Shown: positions 17,041-25,962 of the stretch, in pieces | How the letters are laid out: each line of letters opens with the position of its first letter | Position numbering within the stretch: position 1 is the first letter of the stretch | Source of the DNA: Nostoc sp. FACHB-892 | GTDB lineage: Bacteria > Cyanobacteriota > Cyanobacteriia > Cyanobacteriales > Nostocaceae | NCBI RefSeq assembly: GCF_014698795.1 | Contig: NZ_JACJTR010000016.1 | Location: 1 to 64,000, forward strand | DNA length: 64,000 nucleotides | Direction: 5' to 3' | Notes under the pieces: generated by a model | The model's input: only the letters and a program-made list of their open reading frames with translations | Databases searched by the model: none | What the model was told of the DNA's origin: nothing | Position numbers and translations under genes: made by a program

Positions 17041-17263
17041 ACATATCCTCACGTCTTAAAGAAAGATTCTCAGGACAAGGCCCATAATTATGTACAGGGA
17101 AGTTTAGAGGAGGACGCTTTTGTTTTCTCTCTGCTTCCTCTGCCAAAGGCTTTTCATCAATTACTATTACCACCTGATGTTCACCCTCTGGAATATCCAA
17201 TGGTAATTGCGCTGTAATCTTACCATCTTTACTAACTGTGGCAATTGTTTCTATAGTTTTCAT
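17021..17263 (-). CDS. VapB-like antitoxin, copy 2 (orphaned)
   Basis: This 80-residue paralogue of the antitoxin at 16690 reads MKTIETIATVSKDGKITAQL and ends SLRREDMYGDWGR. Its own toxin is reduced to a 32-codon stub immediately downstream, so it is an orphan or could cross-neutralise the intact PIN toxin. The frame is intact and well conserved, which argues that the antitoxin is still under selection or the toxin loss is recent. Confidence 0.8.
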   Translation of the reverse strand: MKTIETIATVSKDGKITAQLPLDIPEGEHQVVIVIDEKPLAEEAERKQKRPPLNFPVHNYGPCPENLSLRREDMYGDWGR

Positions 17264-17278
17264 CTCATTCCTCCTTAA

Positions 17279-18493
17279 TCAATCCATTACAGCTAACACA
17301 GCTTTCGGCAATAACTTATCTTTAAACCAAACAATTCTGGCGGGGACATCATTTAATTTTACTCCTGCCTTTTCTAAATTAAGTCGCTCGGAAATTGCTA
17401 AAATTAAGTCATCACGTCCAGCCCGTCGCACTTGAGAAAACTTCTTTTGTAAATATTCTGGTCGCCAATAACCAACAATCTCTAATAAGAAAGTGCGTCC
17501 ATCAGCATGAACTAAGCGAAAATCGGGAATCATCACACTACCAGGAATCGGTATCAAATCAACTTCTCGCTCTAACGCCCAACCACTTTTCAACGCATCC
17601 CATTTATCAGCAAAGGATGCTTCTAGCATACTATCGTAGGGTTTACCTGGTGGATAGTGGGATACTAAACCACATTCGGAATTGAGAGTAAAACGTCCAG
17701 TTTTCCAACTATTTGTATAAGCATCACGGGTTTGGAGAATCGACGAAAGACTCCATTTAGTAACGTGAAGTAAAGCCGGAATAAGTTTAGCGATCGCTAA
17801 CCCATATCGTGTACTAGGATTAAACAAACTCGTTGGCCCATCTATCGTAATTGTAAACCCGTGGTCAGCATCACCCTCAATATAAGCCATTAATTGAAAC
17901 AACTTAAGATAGCGAAATAACAACTTATATTCTCCCGGAACATTGCGGTGAGCATTTAATACAAGTTGACTGGCTTTATAAAATACACCCTGTACCTGAG
18001 ATAAGTTATATCGATTTATCAAATCTGGCGCTGTTGGTGCATCAAATACTGTCAAAATCTTATTTTCAGATAAATCAGCATATAACCCATTACGAACCTG
18101 TTCCAATAAAACTTCCCGTTCAAGTTCTTGAGTTAACTCATCAGCAATTTTACTCAGAGTAATTTGTGTAGATTCTCGGCTAGAAACCGATTTTGCAGCC
18201 AACGAAAACACCCGTTCTCTTAACATCTGTGGTTCTAGAGGACTAACTACCTCAAAAGTGCAAAAACTGCTTTTGAGAATATAAGCTAATCCTCGCTTCA
18301 CACGATAATCTGTAGAATCTCCTTCAAAATCAGTCAGTTGTCGCTCAAGCACACCTTGAGTTTTCCCTACTGCTGATTTAAAATAATTAATTAACTCAAT
18401 CGCCAAATCTGAAGTTTTCTGATCAATCTTCAGTCTCTTCGGGATAATCTCCTCCCCATTTTGGCGATGCATCAGTAAATCTGTCGGTAACAT
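17279..18493 (-). CDS. DUF790 family nuclease (Bax1-like)
   Basis: This 404-residue protein of the DUF790 family starts MLPTDLLMHRQNGEEIIPKR, the usual start for this family. The archaeal members are Bax1, which binds the XPB helicase and cuts DNA junctions. The C-terminal third has a PD-(D/E)XK-like core: MLEASFADKWDALKSGWALE near 291-310, then VMIPDFRLVHADGRTFLLEI, where PDF and LEI carry the acidic residues. Its start overlaps the helicase 3' end by 71 bases, which implies coupled translation. I infer a helicase-nuclease complex for DNA repair. Confidence 0.85.
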   Translation of the reverse strand: MLPTDLLMHRQNGEEIIPKRLKIDQKTSDLAIELINYFKSAVGKTQGVLERQLTDFEGDSTDYRVKRGLAYILKSSFCTFEVVSPLEPQMLRERVFSLAAKSVSSRESTQITLSKIADELTQELEREVLLEQVRNGLYADLSENKILTVFDAPTAPDLINRYNLSQVQGVFYKASQLVLNAHRNVPGEYKLLFRYLKLFQLMAYIEGDADHGFTITIDGPTSLFNPSTRYGLAIAKLIPALLHVTKWSLSSILQTRDAYTNSWKTGRFTLNSECGLVSHYPPGKPYDSMLEASFADKWDALKSGWALEREVDLIPIPGSVMIPDFRLVHADGRTFLLEIVGYWRPEYLQKKFSQVRRAGRDDLILAISERLNLEKAGVKLNDVPARIVWFKDKLLPKAVLAVMD

Positions 18494-20009
18494 CTGAATT
18501 TTGGATTTTAGATTTTGAACTTCCGGTTGAATAATTAATTTCTAACTGTTCCGCAGCCTTCAAACTCCTTTCCTTCCCACTCCCATACACAACCTGTAAC
18601 TTCCCTTTCCTCTCTTTTTCTTCCCCTGCTCCCCCTGCTCTCCTCTCCCCTCTCCGCCTAGCCGAAGTCCCTTCCTCACTTGTATCCTCAGCCACCACCT
18701 CATACAAAATTGCCTGCTTATTCTCTATATTCCCCTTCCGTAAAACCCTCCCCAAACGCTGAGTGTACTCCCTAGCCGAACCCGTTCCCGATAAAATAAT
18801 CGCAACAGTTGCCGCCGGCACATCAACCCCTTCATTCAATACATGAGAAGCAACCAAAGTATTATATTTACCCTCCCGAAACTTTGTTAATATCTCATGC
18901 CGTTCTTTCACAGGAGTTTGATGAGTGATTGCCGGAATTAGCAACTCTTGAGAAATGCGATAAACCGTCGCATTATCAGCAGTAAAAATCAAAATTCTTG
19001 CTGGATAATGTTCTGCCAATAAATCAATCAAAATTCGCAATTTACCATCAGTACCCAAAGCGATATCTTTCGCTTCTCGGTGCGCTAACATCGCCCTACG
19101 TCCCGATTGCGATCTAGCGCTCATTTGCACGAACATTTGCCAACCTTGAAGACTCCCCAAAGAAATCTTTGATTGCTTTAAAAAGTCATTGCGAGTTTGA
19201 ATTAACTGGTTATATCTTTCCCGCTCAAATTGCGATAACTTTACCTTAATTTGGACAATTTCATGCTCTGCTAACGCCTTCCCCGCCAAATCCTCGGCGC
19301 GTTTGCGATATACTTCTTGACCAATGAGGATATTTAAGTCAGCGTGTTTACCATCAGTGCGTTCTGGTGTAGCGGAGAGTCCAAGACGATAAGGTGCGAT
19401 CGCATATTCTGCAATCACCCGATTAAAATCTGTTGGTAAATGATGACATTCATCAAAAACAATTAAACCATATTGATTTCCCAACGTTTCAGCGTGAATT
19501 GCTGCACTATCGTAAGTTGCGACTAGAATTGCCGTTCTATCCCGCGAACCACCGCCCAACAATCCCACTTCAGCATCGGGGAAAGCCGCTACTAAATGTG
19601 CATACCACTGATGCATTAAATCCAAAGTTGGTACAACAATTAGCGTCGTGCGCGGCGTTGACTGCATCGCCATTTGCGCCAAATAAGTCTTTCCCGCCGC
19701 CGTAGGCAGCACAACCACCCCTTGTCTACCCGCCAGTTTCCAAGCCGCTAGCGCTTCAGTTTGGTGGGGATAGGGTTCCATTTCCAGACTGGGAACCAAA
19801 TCTACAGGATAAAATTGCTTTGCCTCATCTATAAAATTCACATCTTCCGCTTGTAGTGCTTCCACTAGCGATCGGTATCTAATTGCGGGAATGCGGAATT
19901 TTTCAACTCTATCATCCCATGTAGCATAATCCATCCAACCTTTGCCGCGTGGTGGTGGATGCAAAATTAATGTGCCACGATCAAAATTTAGTGTAGGGGT
20001 ACGAGCCAT
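18423..20009 (-). CDS. XPB-like superfamily 2 helicase
   Basis: This 528-residue SF2 DNA helicase has Walker A LPTAAGKT near 101-108, a DECHH motif II near 186-190, a motif III region LSATPERTDG near 211-220, and a motif VI region YTQRLGRVLRKG. The N-terminal part (residues 1-75) resembles the damage-recognition domain of XPB. Together with DUF790 this matches archaeal XPB-Bax1. The C-terminus after the helicase core is unusual: a low-complexity stretch (ARRRGERRAGGAGEEKERKG) and SSKSKIQNS look like translated intergenic repeats of this genome. Start ATG 20009. Confidence 0.87.
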   Translation of the reverse strand: MARTPTLNFDRGTLILHPPPRGKGWMDYATWDDRVEKFRIPAIRYRSLVEALQAEDVNFIDEAKQFYPVDLVPSLEMEPYPHQTEALAAWKLAGRQGVVVLPTAAGKTYLAQMAMQSTPRTTLIVVPTLDLMHQWYAHLVAAFPDAEVGLLGGGSRDRTAILVATYDSAAIHAETLGNQYGLIVFDECHHLPTDFNRVIAEYAIAPYRLGLSATPERTDGKHADLNILIGQEVYRKRAEDLAGKALAEHEIVQIKVKLSQFERERYNQLIQTRNDFLKQSKISLGSLQGWQMFVQMSARSQSGRRAMLAHREAKDIALGTDGKLRILIDLLAEHYPARILIFTADNATVYRISQELLIPAITHQTPVKERHEILTKFREGKYNTLVASHVLNEGVDVPAATVAIILSGTGSAREYTQRLGRVLRKGNIENKQAILYEVVAEDTSEEGTSARRRGERRAGGAGEEKERKGKLQVVYGSGKERSLKAAEQLEINYSTGSSKSKIQNSDVTDRFTDASPKWGGDYPEETED

Positions 20010-20805
20010 TTTGGGGATTGGGAATTGGGATTAGGGGAGAGGTGACAGGTGACAAGTGACAGGGAATAATCTATACCCTGTAACTTGTACCCTATTCCCT
20101 TCTTTAGTCCCTTGATTACTAATAACGCAAAAAGTGCATAATTCATCTAAGTAACTCGGACAAAGCTTAACTAAATGCGCTCATTTGTTAATGAATGTAA
20201 CGTCCCATCGGCATTGTAAAACTTTCTATCTATAAAAATCTGAGTTGATTTCTCTTCGCGCAGCGTGGCGTAGCCATAGTTATTTGCATGGTGCGGGTTC
20301 GCAGTCTCGCACAGAAGCGCAGCGCAAGCGCGATAGGCAGGAAGTAAGGAATCAGCCTTTTCGAGTTGTACGAAGTTTTTTCACAAATCAAATATGAGTC
20401 ATATATAAGCTTTAAAAATTAGTGTTAACTCACATCATATAGCAGCTATTATCAAGGCTTACGAAGTAATTTATCGGTACTTAAAGGATAAATGTAAATG
20501 CTTACTGCTGGTTAAACTAAGTTTAATTAAGGTTAAAGGCAAAGGATAATTTCTAACTAATATGCTAAAATTGATTAGTTTAAAATCTATATAATTATAC
20601 TTATTGGCGGATAGTTAAAAAGCATAAATATATAATTAGAGCGACGCTTATCAGGTTATTAAACCTTTACTAAAACTAAGTTTTACTACTTTAGATAGAT
20701 TCACAGCAATTAACTGCTTAGTTATGTATTTTTCCAATGCATAATAGGTGTTGAGCAATCGCATTGTCTAGCTGATTTTGGGAATAATCCTTTAGCTAGC
20801 TGCAT
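20010..20805. other. Long intergenic region with dispersed repeats
   Basis: It contains G/A-rich and GTGACAG-type short repeats near 20020-20070 and their inverted counterpart (ccctgtaacttgtaccct) near 20076-20095. A palindromic element lies near 20252-20345 (CGCGCAGCG..., GTGCG/CGCAC and AGCGCAGCGCAAGCGC). The A/T-rich 20400-20800 segment is presumably the promoter region of the sensor kinase. No gene is visible. Confidence 0.5.
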
Positions 20806-20813
20806 AAAAGGAG
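20806..20813 (+). promoter_or_regulatory. Shine-Dalgarno fixing the TTG start of the histidine kinase
   Basis: AAAAGGAG lies 8 bases before TTG 20822. No ATG occurs in frame until residue 49, inside the membrane segment, so this site supports the TTG start. Confidence 0.75.
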
Positions 20814-20821
20814 AAGTTACA

Positions 20822-23800
20822 TTGAAAGGAATCCGTTCCCTTCTAACACCTTATGCTGTGGCATTGTTGACTGTTGGTAGCGCATTGCTACTAACACTAT
20901 TACTACAGCCACTACTGAAACCAACTATTTTCCTGCTGTTTTTTGCTGCTGTGGCGGTTAGTGCCTGGTTTAGCGGCATGAAAACAGGGTTGCTGGCTAC
21001 TGCTTTGTCTACTTTAGCCGTCAGTTACTTTTTCTTAGAGCCAGTGTTTTCGCTGTTCGTTGCGAGTGGAGACAGCATATCGCGGTTAGGCTTGTTTGTG
21101 TTGGTGACAACACTCATCAGCTTGCTGAACTCAGAGTTACGCACTGCTAAACAACATCTTCAAATGAGTTTGCAGAAGCTACAGGTGAGCGAGGCAAAGT
21201 TTAGAAGGTTGGTAGATTCCAACATCATTGGGGTAATTGTAGCCAAAATGGACGGGGCGATCGCAGAAGCTAACGATGCCTTTTTAACAATGGTAGGTTA
21301 TTCGCAAGAAGATTTGTTAGCAGGGCAAATTCGATGGCGCGATATGATCCCACCAGAATATATTGAAGCAAACAACAGTGCGATCGCAGAACTCAAAACC
21401 AACGGTGTGTGTCAGCCTTTTGAGAACGAATACATCCGTAAAGATAACAGTCGCGTTCCCATCTTATTAGCTTCTGCCTTATTAGAAAATAATCCAGACG
21501 ATATTATCAGTTTTGTACTTAATTTAAGTAACAGCAAACAAGTAGAGGTTGCTCTTTGCAAAAGTGAAGAACGTTATCGTGCCTTTTTAGAGCAGAGTTC
21601 GGAAGGTATTTGGTGCATGGAACTGGAAGTGCCGATTTCGCCAGAGTGTCCAGAAGAGGAGCAAATTCAGCATTTTTATCAGTATGGTTATTTAGCAGAA
21701 TGCAACCATGTCATGGCGCAAATGTATGGCTATTCTTATCCACAAGAAATTATCGGCGCTAGGTTAACAGACTTTTTTGTTCGCTCATCTCCACAGAATA
21801 TTGCATACCTGCGTAATTTTATTTGTTCTAATTATCGATTAATCGATGCAGAGTCCCATGAAATAGATAAGCAAGGTAATTCCAAATATTTTTTAAATAA
21901 TCTAGTGGGAATTGTCGAAAATGGCTTTTTAGTCAGAGCGTGGGGAACTCAACGCGACATCACAGAACACAAGCTAGCAGAAGTAGCACTGCGTCAACGA
22001 GAAGATCAACTGCGCCTGATTACAAATGCTGTGCCCGTCCAGATTTCCTATGTTGATGCCGAGCAGCGTTATCGCTTTAATAATAAAGGATATGAAGACT
22101 GGTTTGGAATTCCTACTTCAGAAATTTATGGTAAACATATTAGAGAAGTTGTTGGAGAATCTGTTTATCAGTCAATTCTTCCTTATGTAGAAGCGGTACT
22201 TTCAGGAGAGCAAGTAACTTACGAAACTGAAGTTCCCGATAAAGATGGTACAAACCATTACGTGAATGTTACTTACGTCCCCCAGTTCAGTCAGCAGGGA
22301 AAAGTTGAAGGATTTGTTGCCTTAATCACAGATATTACACTTCACAAATTAGCAGAAGCAGCTCTCAAACAAAGCGAAAAACGGTTAAAGACACTCACAG
22401 AAAAAGCCCGCGTGATTCCTTGGGAGGTAAATGCTACTACCGGAAATTTTACTTATGTAGGACCACAAACCGTTGAGATTCTTGGCTATCAATTATCAGA
22501 CTGGTACAGCGATAATTTCTGGGAAAAACATATGCATCCAGAAGATCAAGAGTGGGCCATCCAGTATTGCCAAGAATCTTCTTTCTCACAGAATAATTAT
22601 GAATTTGAATACAGAATGTTGACTGCTGATGGCAGAGTTGTGTGGTTATATGAGATTGTTAATGTGGTGCGGGATGAGAATGGGCCGCAGCTACTACATG
22701 GATTCATGATTGATATCACCGATCGCAAGCAAGCAGAGCAAGAACGGGAACAACTGCTTGAGCGCGAACAAGCAGCACGCGCCGATGCAGAAGCTGCAAA
22801 CCGCATGAAAGATGAATTTCTCGCCACACTTTCCCATGAGCTTCGTACACCCCTAAACGCCATATTGGGTTGGACGCAGCTACTTAGGAGCCGCAAGTTT
22901 GATGAGACTACTACTAGCCGAGCGCTAGAGACAATCGAGCGTAACACCAAATCCCTAGCTCAACTAATCGAAGATGTCTTAGATGTCTCCCGGATTATTA
23001 GAGGCACACTCCATTTAAATATTCATCAGGTAAAACTTGTACCACTTGTAGAGGCAGCAATCGATACTGTCTACCCAGCAGCCCAAGCCAAAGAGATTAG
23101 CATCAACTGTAAATTCGACCCGGAATTAGGGGTAGTTGTGGGTGATGCCAACCGCTTGCAACAGGTTGTGTGGAATTTGCTCTCCAACGCCGTTAAGTTT
23201 ACACCCAAAGGGGGAAGAGTTGATGTGCAATTGGAGAGCATTGAATCCCATGTGCAAATTCGGGTGAGCGATACGGGAGTGGGAATTGCTGCCGAATTTT
23301 TGTCCCATGTATTTGAACGCTTCCGTCAAGAAGACAGTTCGATCACGCGATCGCATGGTGGACTAGGATTAGGGTTAGCGATCGTCCGCCACTTGGTAGA
23401 ATTGCACGGCGGCACAGTCTCTGCCGAAAGTCTAGGGATTGGAAAGGGGGCAACATTCATTGTTAATCTGCCAATGAAAGCCGTTTATGTAGAGGCTAAT
23501 ACCGCAGAGCAGCTTTCATCTTATGTGGATGCCCAAGAAGTTAATAATTACCTGCCAAACCTAGATGGCTTGCGGGTGCTGATTGTCGATGATGAGGCAG
23601 ACGCGCGTCATTTGCTCACCACGATTCTGGGACAGTATGGGGCCCAAGTCATGGCTGCTCCATCTGCAAGTGATGCACTACTTGCCCTGCAAGAATTTCG
23701 CCCCCATATACTGGTGAGCGATATTAGTATGCCACAAGAAGACGGCTACACACTAATTCGCCGTGTGAGGGCACTACCAACAGACCAAGGTGGGCGGATT

Positions 23801-23941
23801 CCAGCAGTGGCGCTGACAGCCTATGCTAGGGCAGAAGACCGCACGCAGGCGCTGTTGGCAGGCTTTCAACTCCATGTCCCCAAGCCAGTCAATCCGGTCG
23901 AGTTAGCAGCTGTAGTTGCCAATCTCACCGGACGGACTTGA
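20822..23941 (+). CDS. Hybrid sensor histidine kinase with DUF4118 and PAS domains
   Basis: This 1039-residue protein has an N-terminal DUF4118-type block with three to four helices (residues 8-105; LLTVGSALLLTLLLQPLL, FFLEPVFSLF). About four PAS/PAC units follow (about 125-240, 245-385, 390-510, 515-635). A coiled-coil linker leads to HisKA with phospho-acceptor His near 672 (FLATLSHELRTPLNAILGW). HATPase_c has DTGVGIAAEF and GGLGLGLAIV. A receiver domain follows with Asp near 967 (ILVSDISMPQEDGY). The input signal is unknown. With a receiver but no output domain, it probably acts in a phosphorelay. A TPR protein gene follows 86 bases on. Confidence 0.93.
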   Translation: MKGIRSLLTPYAVALLTVGSALLLTLLLQPLLKPTIFLLFFAAVAVSAWFSGMKTGLLATALSTLAVSYFFLEPVFSLFVASGDSISRLGLFVLVTTLISLLNSELRTAKQHLQMSLQKLQVSEAKFRRLVDSNIIGVIVAKMDGAIAEANDAFLTMVGYSQEDLLAGQIRWRDMIPPEYIEANNSAIAELKTNGVCQPFENEYIRKDNSRVPILLASALLENNPDDIISFVLNLSNSKQVEVALCKSEERYRAFLEQSSEGIWCMELEVPISPECPEEEQIQHFYQYGYLAECNHVMAQMYGYSYPQEIIGARLTDFFVRSSPQNIAYLRNFICSNYRLIDAESHEIDKQGNSKYFLNNLVGIVENGFLVRAWGTQRDITEHKLAEVALRQREDQLRLITNAVPVQISYVDAEQRYRFNNKGYEDWFGIPTSEIYGKHIREVVGESVYQSILPYVEAVLSGEQVTYETEVPDKDGTNHYVNVTYVPQFSQQGKVEGFVALITDITLHKLAEAALKQSEKRLKTLTEKARVIPWEVNATTGNFTYVGPQTVEILGYQLSDWYSDNFWEKHMHPEDQEWAIQYCQESSFSQNNYEFEYRMLTADGRVVWLYEIVNVVRDENGPQLLHGFMIDITDRKQAEQEREQLLEREQAARADAEAANRMKDEFLATLSHELRTPLNAILGWTQLLRSRKFDETTTSRALETIERNTKSLAQLIEDVLDVSRIIRGTLHLNIHQVKLVPLVEAAIDTVYPAAQAKEISINCKFDPELGVVVGDANRLQQVVWNLLSNAVKFTPKGGRVDVQLESIESHVQIRVSDTGVGIAAEFLSHVFERFRQEDSSITRSHGGLGLGLAIVRHLVELHGGTVSAESLGIGKGATFIVNLPMKAVYVEANTAEQLSSYVDAQEVNNYLPNLDGLRVLIVDDEADARHLLTTILGQYGAQVMAAPSASDALLALQEFRPHILVSDISMPQEDGYTLIRRVRALPTDQGGRIPAVALTAYARAEDRTQALLAGFQLHVPKPVNPVELAAVVANLTGRT

Positions 23942-24027
23942 ATGCTCTCAAGCCCTACAACCGTCCAATCCACTCGGTCAAACTCAGACTAGAATTAGAA
24001 TGGACGTGACGTTCTCTAGTAGCTAAA

Positions 24028-25872
24028 GTGCCAGACTCTTTGCCATTGCGCGATCGCTATCTTGCCTTAATCGATGAAATTGTCGAAACCACCCTCAAGG
24101 GCAAAATTAGCTCTGTTGAGATGGTGTATCAAATGCTGCTTAAAGGAATTACTTCCGGTACAGGGGAAGTCTTTGAGCTAGCTTTGAGCGATCGCCTCAA
24201 TGCCCTCCAAAGCCAAGTAGATAGTGAAAAAGACGAACTCAAAAAAGCTAAAGCTACTCGCAGTTTGAGAGCGATTAAAACCATTCAAAGTCAATGGCAA
24301 CGCTGGCAAGAGCAAAACAAAGCCACAGAAGCGATCGCCTCAGCAGTTACAGAAATTACCACAGCCGAGGCTGACGAGCGTCTGGCGACATTTTTACGGG
24401 TTACTGACCCCAATCAGAAGTATCCGCTAAATTTGCAACAGCTACAGCAATTGTCAAAAGGATTACAGCAATTTGCCCAGGCAGATGCTGATTTACAACA
24501 ATTTTCTGAAGGGATTACCCGTGGTTTAGACTCTTGGCAGCGATTGCAAGATAACTTGCTCAGTTGGATGTACGAGCAAAAAGAAGCTTTAGGATTTGGC
24601 GGCGTACCAGGAGAACGTGGCCCTTGGGCAAGTTGGGCGAAACAACTCAATAGTGAGTTACCCAAAGCACTACTTCGCACCTTAGCGATGGAAGAATCGG
24701 CAATTGAGTTTGCCGAGCGACAACGGGGTATCACCCTGAGAGATTGGGTGGAAATGGCATTGATTTTACAGTTCTTGCAACGGGGACTAATTAACTGGTT
24801 TGACCAACAAGCTTACGATGTTAAGGCGGGGCCAAAGTTGTCCATTTCCACTTTTTTGACCTTTGCAGTGATTTGGAGTCAATTAGCAAGTGGTTTTGGG
24901 AGCATTGGGACAGTGTACGGCGATGCCTGTTCTCAAATTATGCTCCAGATTTTGCGAACCTTTGCCCAGCGTCCGTATTTTCCCTTTTATGGTGGGATTT
25001 TCGCCTCTTTTACAGGCACTTATTTGCGAGATGCCCTTGATTATTTGGATGAACCATTGCGGAGGGGTGAGGGAACCCAAGAAAAAGCGCGTATTTTGAC
25101 GCTATTAGGCTATTCTCAGCGTGCTTTAGGGCAATACCAGCGCTCAATTGATTTTCATCAGCAAGCGCTGGAGATTGCCAGAAATGCAGGCGATCGCGCC
25201 TGTGAAATTGCCAATCTCAACCACCTCAGCCGCACCTACGTGCAACAGCAAAATTATGCTGAGGCAATTAACTACAGCCAACGAGCATTAATATTGAGCC
25301 GGCAAGCAGGCGATAGAACAGGCGAGGCAAACGCGCTAGTAAATTTAGGTTACAGCGAAGTCATGCAGGCTCAAGAACTAGAAAACCTAGAACCTGAAAC
25401 TTATGAAACTGCAATTAACTATTTGGAACAAGGTTTAAAATTATCAGAAAAATTAGGCGATCTTCAAAGTAAAGCCTTATGTGTCAGCAGCTTAGGAATT
25501 GCCTATTTAGTAATTGGAGAACACCAAACTGCAATTAAATATCTTGAAGATGGTTTTAAAACAGCGCAAGTTTCCGGTGATTTATATCTGCAAGGGCGAA
25601 ACTTAGCTTATTTAGCAGAGGCTTATTACCATCTCCAAAATTCTGAAAAAACTGTTTACACAGGCTGCTTGGGAATGTATCTTTTGGAGCAAATTGCTTC
25701 TAATGAATGGCGACAAGCGGCAGGTTTACTAACAATTTTGCAGGGACAAATCGGTGTAGAAGCTTTCCAAAAGTTCCTACAGCAACATCGCCCTAAAATC
25801 ATTGCAGTTATCGGTGTAGATGGGTATGATCACATTCCCCAATTATTAGAAGTATACAAACAAGATATGTAA
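24028..25872 (+). CDS. TPR repeat protein
   Basis: This 614-residue cytosolic protein starts at GTG 24028. Residues 1-340 are helical, with a coiled-coil-like segment (SEKDELKKAKATRSLRAIK), and match no family I can name. Residues 345-560 are TPR repeats (ILTLLGYSQRALGQYQRSID, LNHLSRTYVQQQNYAEAINY, SLGIAYLVIGEHQTAIKYLE). Such proteins are common in Nostoc as scaffolds. It lies just after the sensor kinase on the same strand, so it may work with it; this is inference from position only. Confidence 0.75.
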   Translation: MPDSLPLRDRYLALIDEIVETTLKGKISSVEMVYQMLLKGITSGTGEVFELALSDRLNALQSQVDSEKDELKKAKATRSLRAIKTIQSQWQRWQEQNKATEAIASAVTEITTAEADERLATFLRVTDPNQKYPLNLQQLQQLSKGLQQFAQADADLQQFSEGITRGLDSWQRLQDNLLSWMYEQKEALGFGGVPGERGPWASWAKQLNSELPKALLRTLAMEESAIEFAERQRGITLRDWVEMALILQFLQRGLINWFDQQAYDVKAGPKLSISTFLTFAVIWSQLASGFGSIGTVYGDACSQIMLQILRTFAQRPYFPFYGGIFASFTGTYLRDALDYLDEPLRRGEGTQEKARILTLLGYSQRALGQYQRSIDFHQQALEIARNAGDRACEIANLNHLSRTYVQQQNYAEAINYSQRALILSRQAGDRTGEANALVNLGYSEVMQAQELENLEPETYETAINYLEQGLKLSEKLGDLQSKALCVSSLGIAYLVIGEHQTAIKYLEDGFKTAQVSGDLYLQGRNLAYLAEAYYHLQNSEKTVYTGCLGMYLLEQIASNEWRQAAGLLTILQGQIGVEAFQKFLQQHRPKIIAVIGVDGYDHIPQLLEVYKQDM

Positions 25873-25926
25873 GGAGACGCGAGGCAAAAGTTAGGAGACA
25901 GAAGATAGAAATTAAAGAAGAAAATA

Positions 25927-25960
25927 ACTCCTCACTCCTAACTCCTAACTCCTAACTTTT
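25927..25960. repeat. Heptameric short tandem repeat (STRR type)
   Basis: ACTCCTC is followed by three copies of ACTCCTA and a partial copy. This heptamer class is typical of heterocystous cyanobacterial intergenic DNA. Confidence 0.8.
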
Positions 25961-25962
25961 TA

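Noticed and set aside
20290..20345. GGTTCGCAGTC and AAGCGCAGCGCAAGCGC, considered as a tRNA or IS end
   Set aside because: Only palindromic repeats are present; no cloverleaf or transposase.
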